DNA of 64,000 nt, from assembly GCA_021413885.1 (NCBI GenBank), contig JAIOPM010000004.1:1-64000 (forward strand), given 5' to 3'. The notes below the pieces were generated by a model that saw only the letters and a list, made by a program, of their open reading frames with translations, was not told where the DNA came from and searched no databases. The DNA comes from Planctomycetota bacterium. Lineage in GTDB: Bacteria; Planctomycetota; UBA1135; GCA-002686595. Position 1 is the stretch's first letter. Each line of letters begins with the position of its first letter. The position numbers were made by a program, and so were the translations under genes. Positions 24,746-33,813 of this stretch are shown here, in pieces.

Positions 24746-27280
24746 TCAGTCGCGGAACTCCGCGCGCGCGTTGGCGTCGGTGGTGACGACGACTTCGATC
24801 GGCGAGCCGATCGCTCGCGCCGAATGTCCGTCGCGGTCGGAGTGCTCGCGCCACTCGACTTCGACGACGTACGCGCCCGGCAACAGCGCGTCGAAGAACG
24901 CCGTCGGCGGCGAGCGCTTCGGCTGGATCTGCGCGCTCACGGAAACGCTCTCCGACGGATCCTTCGAACGGACGCGCGCTCGATACTCGCCGCCCGGCGG
25001 CGGCTCGCCTTGGTGCGCGACCACGACGATCAAGCGACCTTGCCGCGGCACGACGACGCGCAGGTCGCCGGCGAGCGGATCGACCTCGCGTTCATAGGCT
25101 CGACCGCCGATCGTCAACGTCGCGGTGACGGACTCGCCGGGCAGATCGCGAAGCTGGAACGTGTTCGGCTTGCGGCGGCGCACCGAGAGCTCGGGATTCT
25201 GCGGCGCGCGGACCTTGCACTCGTCGGTGGGCACCTCGGTGCCGAGATCGTCGACGACTTCGAGTAGGAGCTCGTGCGCCGCGTGCAGGCGGAACTCGGC
25301 GGGCTCGGCGTCGAGCACCAGCTCGTAGTCGGCGATCTCGATCGGCGAGAAGCCGTCGCGGTCGACCTGCAGCGCGACCTTACCCGGCGCCAGGCCTTCG
25401 AAACGGAATTCGCCGGCGGCGTCGGTCAGTTCGGATTCGCTGGTGCGCAGCGAGCGCAGGTTGAGGCGCACTTTCGCGCCGGCGAGCGACGCACCCAGTT
25501 CGTCGACGACGCGGCCCGCGAACGCGCCGCCGGGGGAGTCGAGCTTCACCGCCTCCTCGCGCACTTCGGTCGTACCGAGCGTGATCTTGCGTTCCTCGAG
25601 CGTGCGTCCGAGCCCGTCGACGATGCGCAACAGGAACGGGCTCGCGAGATCGCTGAGCACCGCGCGTCCCTTGTTGTCGCAACGGAAGCGCGTCACGACG
25701 CCGCCGCTGTCGCGCAACTTGAAACTGCTCTCGCTGTTGGTGCCGCCGCTCTCGACGTGCGTGCGCGACGGCCGCGTCGGATCGTCGCCGAGGAAGAGCA
25801 CGTCGGACCGCGTCAACACGAACCTGCGGCGCGGGATCGGCGCGCCGGTCGCGTCGACGAACGCGAGCGTCCACACGTTGGTCGGTTGCAACACGACTTC
25901 GGTCGGAGCCTCGCCGCCGATCGGAACGTCTTGCGGATGGAAACCGAGCTTGCCGACCGAAGCCGTGTCCGCTTCCGAGACGTGGACGATCGTCGCGCGT
26001 CCTTCGGCGTCGCTCTTCGCGCGCGCTTCGCCCGCGAGCACGATCGCGCCTTCGATCGGCTTGCCCGCCGGATCGTGGATGACCACCGAGAAGCCGCGCG
26101 CCGGCGCGAGCACGACGTCGCCGACGTCCCAACGCGAAACCATCGTCGCCGCTTGAATCTCGATGTCGACCGACGCCGCGTTCTCGCCGCGATCGATCGT
26201 CAGTCCGACGCGCTCGGTGGGCGGCAGATCCGCGGCGCTCGCGAGCTTCCCCGGGCCGAAGCCTTTCGGCAGATCGAGCAACATCCGGAACCGACCCTCG
26301 CCGTCGCTGATCGCCTCGCCGTTGAAGTCGGAGACCGTGCGGCTGCGCGAGCGATCGGGATTCGCGTAGGCCAACCACCCCGAGAGCCGCGCCTCGGCGA
26401 CCGCGGTGCCGTTCGACTCGACGATGCGTCCGGTCACCGCCGGCAGCGCGAGCAGGTCGACCGCGATTTCGGACGCGAGCTGCGTCAGCCGCACCGCGCG
26501 GCGTTCGAGGATCGCACCCGGCCCGACGACCGCGGACACCACGTACGCGCGCGGCACGTCGATGCGACCGCTGAACGGATCGGTCAGGCCGCGGAACACG
26601 AAGTCGCCGTGCACATCGCACTTCGCCTGCAAGCGCGTCGCGTCGTAACCGTCGAGCCCGAGGAACGTGCGCACGTTTGGCGCGAACGACGCGGTGTCGA
26701 AGAGCGTGCGTTCGGAGACGAGCTCGAACTCGAGCTCGACGTTCGGCTCGGCGCCGTCGACGCGCGCCTTGCCGCGCAGGATGTCGCGCGCGGGCTCGTC
26801 GAGACGCCGCCTGCCCGCGGTCAGATCGGCGTCGGCGATCCACGGGACGAAATCCGCGCCGCGGACGAGCACACGTCCCGCGCCCTTGCCCGCGCGGAGC
26901 TTCGCGACTCCGGCGTCGTCGCTCTCCGCGTTGTCGACGAGACCGGAGTCGTCGAACGCGCGCACCTCTGCGCCGGCGAGCGGTGTTCCGTCCGGCGCGT
27001 GGAGTTCGAGCTCGAGCGGCGGCGGAGGCGGCGCGTCGAGCATCTCGGAGCCCGCGGGCACGATCTTCGTGCGCTCGTCCTCGCCCGACGGCCGCGCGTC
27101 GACCACCAACTTCGGCGGAGGCTCTTCGCGCCGCTTCGGCGTCGTCGCGAGCTCGCGCGACGTTCCCGCGACTTCCATCGGCCGCGTGGGTTCCGAACGC
27201 AACGTCCACCAGGCCGCGGCTGCGATGCCCAACACGAGCATCACGAGCACCCACGGTCCGATTCGCGCTCTGTCGGTCAT
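24746..27280 (-). CDS. Membrane-anchored protein with tandem carboxypeptidase-regulatory-like domains
   Basis: An 844-residue protein with one N-terminal span (about residues 9-27, IGPWVLVMLVLGIAAAAWWT), a proline- and glutamate-rich linker, and then beta-sandwich repeats of the CarboxypepD_reg type. Examples are LELHAPDGTPLAGAEVRAFD, VIHDPAGKPIEGAIVLAGEA and GRVVDELGASLAGAKVRLNL. The bulk is predicted outside the cytoplasm. No enzymatic motif is seen; a role in binding or sensing is inferred. The gene lies 52 bases downstream of the paralogous gene at 27333 on the same strand and probably shares a transcript with it. Confidence 0.7.
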   Translation of the reverse strand: MTDRARIGPWVLVMLVLGIAAAAWWTLRSEPTRPMEVAGTSRELATTPKRREEPPPKLVVDARPSGEDERTKIVPAGSEMLDAPPPPPLELELHAPDGTPLAGAEVRAFDDSGLVDNAESDDAGVAKLRAGKGAGRVLVRGADFVPWIADADLTAGRRRLDEPARDILRGKARVDGAEPNVELEFELVSERTLFDTASFAPNVRTFLGLDGYDATRLQAKCDVHGDFVFRGLTDPFSGRIDVPRAYVVSAVVGPGAILERRAVRLTQLASEIAVDLLALPAVTGRIVESNGTAVAEARLSGWLAYANPDRSRSRTVSDFNGEAISDGEGRFRMLLDLPKGFGPGKLASAADLPPTERVGLTIDRGENAASVDIEIQAATMVSRWDVGDVVLAPARGFSVVIHDPAGKPIEGAIVLAGEARAKSDAEGRATIVHVSEADTASVGKLGFHPQDVPIGGEAPTEVVLQPTNVWTLAFVDATGAPIPRRRFVLTRSDVLFLGDDPTRPSRTHVESGGTNSESSFKLRDSGGVVTRFRCDNKGRAVLSDLASPFLLRIVDGLGRTLEERKITLGTTEVREEAVKLDSPGGAFAGRVVDELGASLAGAKVRLNLRSLRTSESELTDAAGEFRFEGLAPGKVALQVDRDGFSPIEIADYELVLDAEPAEFRLHAAHELLLEVVDDLGTEVPTDECKVRAPQNPELSVRRRKPNTFQLRDLPGESVTATLTIGGRAYEREVDPLAGDLRVVVPRQGRLIVVVAHQGEPPPGGEYRARVRSKDPSESVSVSAQIQPKRSPPTAFFDALLPGAYVVEVEWREHSDRDGHSARAIGSPIEVVVTTDANARAEFRD

Positions 27281-27332
27281 CGCTCGACAGTCTAGGACCG
27301 AGCGCGAGCTCCCGCACTCGCCGTCGTCGCGT

Positions 27333-29813
27333 TCACGGAGTCAGAGCGATGTTCGTCGTCTGCTCCGCGACGACGCGGAAGCGCACCGGCACGCGCGTCG
27401 CGTCGGCGTCGCTGCACTCGAAGCACGCTTGGTAGTCGCCGGGCAGCAGACGTTCGAGGCTCGCGGCGGTGCTGCCGAACGGGAAGTACGCGCGTTGCGG
27501 CGCGAGGTTGCCGTCGACATCGCGCACCGCGACCGAGAGCGGCGTGCCGCGCTGCGTCCACGCGTCGCGGCTCTCGTTCGACGCGAACGTGATCTGGAAT
27601 TCGGCGCGTCCATGGTCGGGGACGGGGACGACGAGCTCGCTCTCGTCCGCGCCGAGCGCTCGCGCGTACGTCGCGCCCGCGACTTGGACCTCGACGCGCG
27701 CCGGTTCGCGCGGCGCGACGTCGGTCGCGTAGCCGGAGGCCGGAAGGCGTTGCAACAAGACCTCGGGCGCCGTGTCCCACGCGATGCGCAACGCGTCGAG
27801 CGGCACGCCGCGGCCGCTGCGATCCTCGGCGCGAACTTGCAGTGCGCGCGACGCGAGCAACGTGAAGTGGAAGTGCGCGTCGCCGACGCCTACCGTGCGC
27901 TCGACGTCGAAGCTCGGCGCGAAGCCGCTCTTCTGGATCGAGAACGTCACCGAGCCTGGCGTTGCGTAGGGAACTTCCACGGTCCCGTCGGCGCCGGACT
28001 GCAGCGTGACGACGCTGTCGCCGCGTTCGAGGTAGAGCGTCGCGTCGTGCAGCGGCCGCTGCGCTCCGTCGGTGACAACGCAATGGAGCGTCGACGTCGG
28101 ACGCGTCAGCGCGAGGTCGAAGGTCGCGCGTTCTTCGGGCCCGAGCCTGACGTGGAAACGCTCGAGCTCGTCCTCGAACGCGCTGACCGCGACGAGTTCG
28201 ATCGGCACGTTCGCGTTGACTTCGCACAGGACGAGCTCGCCCGCGCGATCCGCGACGACGCGGTCGCCGTTCGCTTCCGGTCGCGCCTCGACCACGCCGA
28301 GTCCGACGTTTGCGGCAAACGCGGTGTCGTCGACGGCCGCCGCGAAGACCGCCGCGCGATCGAGCGCGATCCGCAGGCCGCTCGCCGGAGTTCCGTCGAT
28401 TTGGCGCAAGCGCAAGTGCAGGCGATTGGTCGGCGCGAGTTCGACGACGATCGGCTCCGAACTCGCCTTCGGCACGTCGACGCGCGCGGCGCGGAAACCG
28501 AGCGCGGCGACGTTCGCTGCCGGCGTTCCGTACAGCGGCCGTTCGAGCTCGACGCGCCCGCGTTCGTCGGTGTCGGCGTGGTGCCCGCCGTAGGTCACGG
28601 TCGCGCCGCGGATCGGAGCGCCGGCGCGCGCGCGAACCTCGAAGCGAACTCCCTCGAGCACTTCGTCGGAGAAGGCGAACTCGCCGAGGTCGAAGCTCGA
28701 GCGCATCTCCGCGGCGAGCCGGATCGTCTCCTGATGTCCGGTGCGCCCGGGCTCGCGCAACCGCACCGAAACCGCTGCGAGGTCGGGCCAACTCGGCTTC
28801 GACGCTCCGTCCGCGCGCATCGCTTCCGGCAACCAGATCGCGAACGAACCGTCCGCGGCGGTGCGCGTCGGTAGGTACGGAACGTCCGATTCAGCCAGCG
28901 GCGAGCCACCGGTCACCGCGTACCTCGGCATCAACGCGACCGAAAGTCCGCCGATCCCGCGACCGCCGGCGCGATCGACGACGCGCCCGGTCAAACGCGG
29001 TCGTTGGAAAACGTCGAGCCCGAGATCCGCGCGCGCTTCGCCGATGCGCACGCGGTTCTTCGGACGCGCTTCCGCCGGCGGATCGGCGGCGACCAACGTG
29101 CATTCGGGGCCGACGCGCAACGTGCCGCTCCACGGTTCGGAGAGGCCTTCGAACCGAAAGCGACCGCCGGCGTCGGCTTGTAACGTGCGATGGATCGGAT
29201 CGAGCCATTCGGCTTGCACCGCCGAGCGCACCGCGTCGGGCAGTCCGTCGTCGACGAACCACGGACGGTCGCTCGCGAGCTCGAGGCTGACGATGCGATC
29301 GAGGCGCGCGTCGAGCGGCCGCAACACGCCCGCGAGGACTCCGCCGGGGAGCTCGACGCGCGTCGGCGCGGACGCGAGCTCGACGGCGCGAAAATCCGGC
29401 GCGAGGTTCGGGCCGGCGATCAGCAAGCGCGTGCTCCGTTCGCCGCACGCGAGGTGCACGTGTCCGTTCGCGTCGGTGACGTCGCGGTCGAGCAGGCGAG
29501 CCGTGCCGAACGCGGCGACCGTCGCGCCGATCACCGGCCGTCCGCCGACGAAGGTGAAGACGAACTCGTGCTCCGGGCCGGTCGCGGACGCGCGCTCGAT
29601 GTCGGAGCGCGACGTGTCGGGCGATCCGGGATCGATCGGTAGCGCGAGAGGCTCGGTTCTCGCGCTTCGCGTCGGAGCGGCGTCGCCGTTCGCTCGCGCC
29701 GCCGTCGTCGGTGCGCGCGGCGTGAACAGTCGCGCGCCGAGCGCGCCGACGCCGGCGAGCAAGGCCGCCGCGAGGGCGATCCAGGAGACGGTGTGCTTGC
29801 GTCGGGGGCTCAC
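27333..29813 (-). CDS. Membrane-anchored protein with tandem carboxypeptidase-regulatory-like domains (paralogue of the gene at 24746)
   Basis: An 826-residue protein. A single span near residues 9-27 follows the positively charged start MSPRRKHTV, then repeated beta-sandwich segments. Clear examples are TFVGGRPVIGATVAAFGTAR, GRVVDRAGGRGIGGLSVALM and VRARAGAPIRGATVTYGGHH. The whole layout, including a repeat with G-T-L-R/R-I-D-V-P-R-like segments after the third domain, parallels the neighbour at 24746, suggesting tandem duplication. Both are also similar in architecture to the tail of the sigma fusion at 16262. No catalytic residues are seen. The gene is divergent from arsR. Confidence 0.7.
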   Translation of the reverse strand: MSPRRKHTVSWIALAAALLAGVGALGARLFTPRAPTTAARANGDAAPTRSARTEPLALPIDPGSPDTSRSDIERASATGPEHEFVFTFVGGRPVIGATVAAFGTARLLDRDVTDANGHVHLACGERSTRLLIAGPNLAPDFRAVELASAPTRVELPGGVLAGVLRPLDARLDRIVSLELASDRPWFVDDGLPDAVRSAVQAEWLDPIHRTLQADAGGRFRFEGLSEPWSGTLRVGPECTLVAADPPAEARPKNRVRIGEARADLGLDVFQRPRLTGRVVDRAGGRGIGGLSVALMPRYAVTGGSPLAESDVPYLPTRTAADGSFAIWLPEAMRADGASKPSWPDLAAVSVRLREPGRTGHQETIRLAAEMRSSFDLGEFAFSDEVLEGVRFEVRARAGAPIRGATVTYGGHHADTDERGRVELERPLYGTPAANVAALGFRAARVDVPKASSEPIVVELAPTNRLHLRLRQIDGTPASGLRIALDRAAVFAAAVDDTAFAANVGLGVVEARPEANGDRVVADRAGELVLCEVNANVPIELVAVSAFEDELERFHVRLGPEERATFDLALTRPTSTLHCVVTDGAQRPLHDATLYLERGDSVVTLQSGADGTVEVPYATPGSVTFSIQKSGFAPSFDVERTVGVGDAHFHFTLLASRALQVRAEDRSGRGVPLDALRIAWDTAPEVLLQRLPASGYATDVAPREPARVEVQVAGATYARALGADESELVVPVPDHGRAEFQITFASNESRDAWTQRGTPLSVAVRDVDGNLAPQRAYFPFGSTAASLERLLPGDYQACFECSDADATRVPVRFRVVAEQTTNIALTP

Positions 29814-29926
29814 GCGTGGGTCGCGACGCGCTTAGGCATCGACGACGCGACGGGTACGAGCGTAATCGTTTTGTTGTGAGCGGCGAATCCGTGCGGCAGG
29901 AGCGCCGCGGCTCCGGTTCGGTTCAT

Positions 29927-29940
29927 AGATTGACCAATCT
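29927..29940. promoter_or_regulatory. Probable ArsR operator
   Basis: A 14-base dyad, agattgaccaatct, with perfect 6-bp arms and a 2-base centre, sits directly upstream of arsR, 26 bases before the chosen ATG at 29967. Size, symmetry and position match operators bound by ArsR/SmtB dimers, which typically overlap the promoter of their own operon. Confidence 0.5.
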
Positions 29941-29966
29941 CGATGGATGGGCTAGCATCGGAACCC

Positions 29967-30302
29967 ATGGCACGCACGAAGACCGCCGACGCCGAGTGCT
30001 GCGCCCCGACGGGGCGCGCCGGCGGACGCGCCACGCGGCCGTACGTGCAGCTCTGCAAGGCGCTCGCCGACGAGACGCGCTTGGAGGTGCTCGGCATGCT
30101 CGCCGAAAGGGCGGGGGAGCTCTGCGCGTGCGAGATCGAGGCCCATTTCGATCTTTCGCAACCGACGATCTCCCACCACCTGCGGGTCCTGCGCGAAGCG
30201 GGCCTGATCCGTGCCGCGCGTCGCGGCACCTGGAACTACTACTCCCTCGAACGCGGAGCCCTCGACCGGCTCGGCGAGCTGCGTGCGCTGCTCACCGGTT
30301 GA
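29967..30302 (+). CDS. arsR: ArsR-family arsenic-responsive repressor
   Basis: A 111-residue winged-helix repressor. The core reads LCKALADETRLEVLGMLAER, then the metalloid-binding segment G-E-L-C-A-C-E-I (cysteines two apart, as in the plasmid R773 ArsR Cys32-x-Cys34 pair), then the DNA-recognition helix LSQPTISHHLRVLREAGLI. The N-terminus has a further C-C pair (AECCAP), which may contribute to As(III) binding. Arsenite binding should release it from the operator. I chose the ATG at 29967 over 29943, because the earlier ATG directly abuts the putative operator. It is the first gene of an arsR-arsM-aquaporin-arsC operon. Confidence 0.9.
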   Translation: MARTKTADAECCAPTGRAGGRATRPYVQLCKALADETRLEVLGMLAERAGELCACEIEAHFDLSQPTISHHLRVLREAGLIRAARRGTWNYYSLERGALDRLGELRALLTG

Positions 30303-30328
30303 CGCTTTCGTGTCCATAACATCGAGAA

Positions 30329-30338
30329 AGATCGATCT
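30329..30338. promoter_or_regulatory. Short palindrome overlapping the arsM translation start region
   Basis: A perfect 10-base palindrome, agatcgatct, ends at the base before the arsM ATG and shares its outer AGAT/ATCT with the dyad upstream of arsR. It could be a second, weaker operator, or simply chance; it lies in the ribosome-binding region. Confidence 0.2.
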
Positions 30339-31178
30339 ATGAGCTCCACCGACCACGAAGAGTTGAAGCGCATCGTTCGCCAACGCTACGGCGAGGCGGT
30401 CCAAGCGAAGCTCGCCGGAGGTTCGACTTCCTGCTGCGGGTCGAAGAGCTCCGGATCGAGTTCGTGCGATCCGATCACCACCGATCTCTACGGCGCCGAC
30501 GAGGCGCGCGAGCTGCCGGGCGATGCGCTCGCCGCGTCGTTCGGTTGCGGCAATCCGACCGCGCTCGCGGAACTGCGGCCGGGCGAAGTCGTGCTCGACC
30601 TCGGCTCCGGCGGCGGGATCGACGTGTTGCTCTCCGCGCGGCGCGTCGGACCGACCGGCAAGGCGTACGGCCTCGACATGACGCCCGAGATGCTCGAGGT
30701 CGCTCGCAAGAACCAGCGCGAGTCCGGCCTCGCCAACGTCGAGTTCCTGCGCGGCGAGATCGAGAACGTGCCGCTCCCCGACGCGAGCGTCGACGTGATC
30801 GTCTCCAACTGTGTGATCAACCTCTCCGGCGACAAGGACCGCGTGCTGCGCGAGGCGTTCCGCGTGTTGAAGCCCGGCGGACGTTTCGCGGTGTCCGACG
30901 TCGTGCTGCGGCGCGAACTCGGGATCGAGGCGAAGCGCTCGATGGAGCTCTTCACCGGCTGCGTCGCCGGCGCGCTCGTCGAGCACGACTACATCGCGAA
31001 GCTCGGCGCCGCCGGTTTCGTCGACGTCGCGATCGAACCGACGCGCGTCTTCGGCCGCGACGACGCGAAGCGCATGGTCGCCGACGCCGGCATCCGCGGG
31101 GCGGACTTCCGGTGTTGCGTCGATTCCCTCGACGGCGCGGTGATGAGCGCGTTCGTCCGCGCGACCAAGCCGGCGTGA
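30339..31178 (+). CDS. arsM: Arsenite S-adenosylmethionine methyltransferase
   Basis: A 279-residue class I methyltransferase of the ArsM/AS3MT type. The motif I region is [20 protein letters not shown]. The conserved cysteine contexts are all present: [10 protein letters not shown] near residue 68, [10 protein letters not shown] near 150 and F-T-G-C-V-A-G-A near 206. Cysteine clusters also occur near the N-terminus ([14 protein letters not shown]) and the C-terminus (RCC). The enzyme methylates trivalent arsenic to mono- and dimethyl species, which can be detoxifying under air. It starts 36 bases after arsR and overlaps the next gene by four bases. Confidence 0.9.
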   Translation: MSSTDHEELKRIVRQRYGEAVQAKLAGGSTSCCGSKSSGSSSCDPITTDLYGADEARELPGDALAASFGCGNPTALAELRPGEVVLDLGSGGGIDVLLSARRVGPTGKAYGLDMTPEMLEVARKNQRESGLANVEFLRGEIENVPLPDASVDVIVSNCVINLSGDKDRVLREAFRVLKPGGRFAVSDVVLRRELGIEAKRSMELFTGCVAGALVEHDYIAKLGAAGFVDVAIEPTRVFGRDDAKRMVADAGIRGADFRCCVDSLDGAVMSAFVRATKPA

Positions 31179-31843
31179 ACGCTCACTCGCTCGGCGCGCG
31201 CGCGACGGCGGAAGCGTTGGGCAGCGCCTTCCTGCTCGCCGCGGTCGTCGGTTCCGGGATCATGGGCGAGCGTCTGTCCGCCGGGAACGCCGCGGTCGCG
31301 TTGCTCGCGAACACGGCCGCGACCGGCGCGGCGCTGTTCGTGTTGATCACGACGCTCGCTCCGATCTCGGGCGCGCACTTCCATCCGTTGGTGACGCTCG
31401 GCGCGACGTTGCGGCGCGCGCTCGCGGCGCGGGACGGAGCCGTCTACATCGTCGCGCAGCTCGCGGGCGCGTTGCTCGGTGTCGCGTGCGCGAACGCGAT
31501 GTTCGGCGCGGCCGTCTTCGAAGCCTCGACCAAGTTGCGCGACGGTTCGGGCCGATGGCTCGGCGAATTCGTCGCGACCTTCGGACTGATCGCGGCGATC
31601 GAACTCTCGTCGCGGCACACGCCGTCGCGCACTGCGCTCGTGGTCGCCGCGTACATCTCGGCCGCCTACTGGTTCACGTCGTCGACTTCGTTCGCCAACC
31701 CGACCGTCACGCTCGCGCGCGCGACGACCGATTCGTTCGCGGGCATCGCGCCGTCGTCCGTGCCGGGCTTCGTCGTCGCGCAATGTCTCGGTTGGGGCGC
31801 GGCGAGTCTCCTGCTCCGCGCCACGCGCACTTCGACACCATGA
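31175..31843 (+). CDS. aqpS: Aquaporin (MIP) family channel in the arsenic operon, AqpS-like
   Basis: A 222-residue membrane protein with about six hydrophobic spans and the two half-helix pore signatures of the MIP family: S-G-A-H-F-H-P-L-V-T in the first half and S-F-A-N-P-T-V-T-L-A-R in the second. In Sinorhizobium meliloti an aquaporin of an ars operon (AqpS) lets arsenite made by ArsC flow out. The same role is inferred here, since no ArsB or Acr3 pump is in the operon. The first N-P-A motif is changed to H-P-L and the second to N-P-T. Translation starts at a GTG that overlaps the arsM stop. Confidence 0.8.
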   Translation: MNAHSLGARATAEALGSAFLLAAVVGSGIMGERLSAGNAAVALLANTAATGAALFVLITTLAPISGAHFHPLVTLGATLRRALAARDGAVYIVAQLAGALLGVACANAMFGAAVFEASTKLRDGSGRWLGEFVATFGLIAAIELSSRHTPSRTALVVAAYISAAYWFTSSTSFANPTVTLARATTDSFAGIAPSSVPGFVVAQCLGWGAASLLLRATRTSTP

Positions 31844-32244
31844 AGACGATCCTCTTCGCGTGCATTCACAACGCCGGTCGTTCGCAGATGGCCGCGGCGT
31901 TCTTCGAAGAGCTCGCGGAGCCGACGCTCGCGCGCGCGATCTCGGCCGGCACCGAGCCGGGCGACCATGTGCATCCCGAAGTCGTCACGGTGATGCGCGA
32001 GGTCGGTCTCGAGCTCGGCGCGAAGCGACCGCGCAAGTTGACGCCGGAACTCGCGCGCGACGCCGAACTGCTGATCACGATGGGCTGCGGCGAAGCGTGT
32101 CCGAACGTGCCCGGCCCGCGGCGCGACGACTGGCCGCTGCAGGATCCGAAAGGCGCTGGGCTCGAAGCCGCTCGACGGATCCGCGACGAGGTTCGCGCGC
32201 GTGTGCGGACGCTGCTCGAACGCGAAGGCTGGTCGCGGCGCTAG
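31840..32244 (+). CDS. arsC: Arsenate reductase, low-molecular-weight phosphatase type
   Basis: A 134-residue protein with the low-molecular-weight tyrosine phosphatase loop at the N-terminus, C-I-H-N-A-G-R-S (C-x5-R-S, Cys8). The general-acid region D-D-W-P-L-Q-D-P lies near residue 105. The T-M-G-C-G-E-A-C segment carries the resolving cysteines of thioredoxin-coupled arsenate reductases. The enzyme converts arsenate to arsenite, feeding ArsM and the aquaporin. Its ATG overlaps the stop of the aquaporin gene, and its end overlaps the convergent small protein at 32241 by four bases. Confidence 0.9.
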   Translation: MKTILFACIHNAGRSQMAAAFFEELAEPTLARAISAGTEPGDHVHPEVVTVMREVGLELGAKRPRKLTPELARDAELLITMGCGEACPNVPGPRRDDWPLQDPKGAGLEAARRIRDEVRARVRTLLEREGWSRR

Positions 32245-32477
32245 CGCAGCGCGATCTGCTCGTCGAAGAGGATCTCGAAGCGCAGCGTCGCCAGGTCGGC
32301 GAGACGTTTCGCGTGCAGCGCCGGATCGCCGCCGCACAACGGGCACTCCGGCGGCGGCGGATCGTCATCGAGTCCGATTGCATCCGACGGAAGCACCGAC
32401 TGCGGCCGGAACGACGCCAGGGCGAACACGCCGACGGCGAGCAGGACCGGAACGATCGCGGCGGGCTTCAGCTTCAT
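32241..32477 (-). CDS. Small exported protein with a C-P-L-C motif
   Basis: A 78-residue protein: a hydrophobic leader (about residues 5-22), a short acidic-proline spacer (DDDPPPPE) and then C-P-L-C-G-G followed by a helical tail. GAGGT is placed about 7 bases before the ATG at 32477. The two cysteines could form a zinc site or a redox pair, but one C-x-x-C is too little to decide. No family was recognised. It lies on the strand opposite to the arsenic operon, next to a sarcosine-oxidase-like gene. Confidence 0.5.
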   Translation of the reverse strand: MKLKPAAIVPVLLAVGVFALASFRPQSVLPSDAIGLDDDPPPPECPLCGGDPALHAKRLADLATLRFEILFDEQIALR

Positions 32478-32508
32478 CGGTGACCTCATTCGGCTTGCGA
32501 GACGCGAC

Positions 32509-33708
32509 TCAAACTACGCCTCGCGGCTGGAACGCGCAATCGGCCGGGCTCGGCGGGCCGACCCACGAGAACTCGGTGCGCAGGGCCTGGTACTCCGGGA
32601 GGCGGCAATCGCCCCAGAGCGCGAGCTCCGCGAGGATTCGCCCGATCATCGGCCCGAACTTGAAGGCGTGGCCGGAACACGCCGACCCGAACACCAAACG
32701 CGGGTTCGCGGGGTGCGGCGCGAGCACGAAGTCCTCGGTCGCCGTGCAGGTGTACATGCAGGTGTCGGCGCCGGCGAGGCCGCGCACCGCGGGCACGAAC
32801 TCGCGGATCGCGAACGCGCGCAGGTCCTCGAGCGCGTCCTCGTCGAACGTGCCCGACGGCGTTTCGGGATCGTCGTCGCGTGCGGTGGTGACATGGCGCG
32901 CGACCTTGACGCCCGGATGATCGAACTCGGGCAGGCCGTAGTAGAAATCGTTCTCGCCCGCGCCGATGCGCGCGAAGACCGGGAAGCGACCGACGCGAAA
33001 CTCTTCGCGCGAGCCTTCTAGTTCGAAGTACGCGAGGTTCTGTCGCGCGACGAAGAGGCGGGGCGCGAGAGCGGGCGCGAGCTCGCTCATCCACGGACCG
33101 GCGGTGACGACGACGCGCTCGGCGAAAATCTCGCCGCGGTCGGTCTCGATGCGAATGGGATCGTGCGTCGGATCGATCGCGAGCACGCGCGTGCCGCTCT
33201 GGATCTCGGCGCCGCCGGCGCGCGACACGCGCTCGAGCGCGCGCAGCACGCGAGCCGACGCGATCAACGCCGCGGTGCGATCGTGGAGCGCGAAGTCGCA
33301 CTCGCCGAAGCGCAGCATCGGGAACATCGCTCGCGCCGTGCGCAGATCGAGGCGATCGACTTCGACGCCCGCGTCGGCGACGGCTTTCGCGTACGCATCG
33401 ATCGGTCCGTTCGGCGGACCGAAGAAGACGCCGGAGCTCCGGAAGAGCAACGGCTCCTCGGCGGCGCGTTCGAGCCGCGGCCATTCCTCGGCGAACGTCG
33501 CGCGCATCAGGCGCACGTAGCCGACGTGCGGGTACGTCGAGCGCGCGATGCGCGACGGACCGTGGGAACTCGCGCGATCGTGGCCGACTTGGAAGCGCTC
33601 GAGCAACAGCGGCCGCGTCGCACCGAGGCGCAAGCCATGGAACAGCGTCGCGAGCCCGTTGAGCCCGCCGCCCACGATCACCATCGAGCGGACGTCGACT
33701 GCTGCCAT
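32509..33708 (-). CDS. FAD-dependent oxidoreductase, monomeric sarcosine oxidase / N-methyltryptophan oxidase family
   Basis: A 399-residue flavoprotein. The N-terminal dinucleotide motif is VIVGGGLNGLATL, followed by RASSHGPSRIARSTYPH, the segment carrying residues near the flavin in monomeric sarcosine oxidase. Near the C-terminus, A-D-T-C-M-Y-T-C-T contains the cysteine that in this family binds FAD covalently, and S-G-H-A-F-K-F is the family's following signature. It should oxidatively demethylate or deaminate secondary amines such as sarcosine, yielding H2O2 and formaldehyde or the oxo-acid. The substrate is not fixed by sequence. Confidence 0.85.
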   Translation of the reverse strand: MAAVDVRSMVIVGGGLNGLATLFHGLRLGATRPLLLERFQVGHDRASSHGPSRIARSTYPHVGYVRLMRATFAEEWPRLERAAEEPLLFRSSGVFFGPPNGPIDAYAKAVADAGVEVDRLDLRTARAMFPMLRFGECDFALHDRTAALIASARVLRALERVSRAGGAEIQSGTRVLAIDPTHDPIRIETDRGEIFAERVVVTAGPWMSELAPALAPRLFVARQNLAYFELEGSREEFRVGRFPVFARIGAGENDFYYGLPEFDHPGVKVARHVTTARDDDPETPSGTFDEDALEDLRAFAIREFVPAVRGLAGADTCMYTCTATEDFVLAPHPANPRLVFGSACSGHAFKFGPMIGRILAELALWGDCRLPEYQALRTEFSWVGPPSPADCAFQPRGVV

Positions 33709-33813
33709 TCACCCGCCTTCCTCGACGCATTGGAGGAAAACGCGGCGCCGAATTGAAGGCGGGGCTCGGAATCCCCAGGCTCGTCGCGCCTCCAACTCCG
33801 GGAGAAGCACGCG

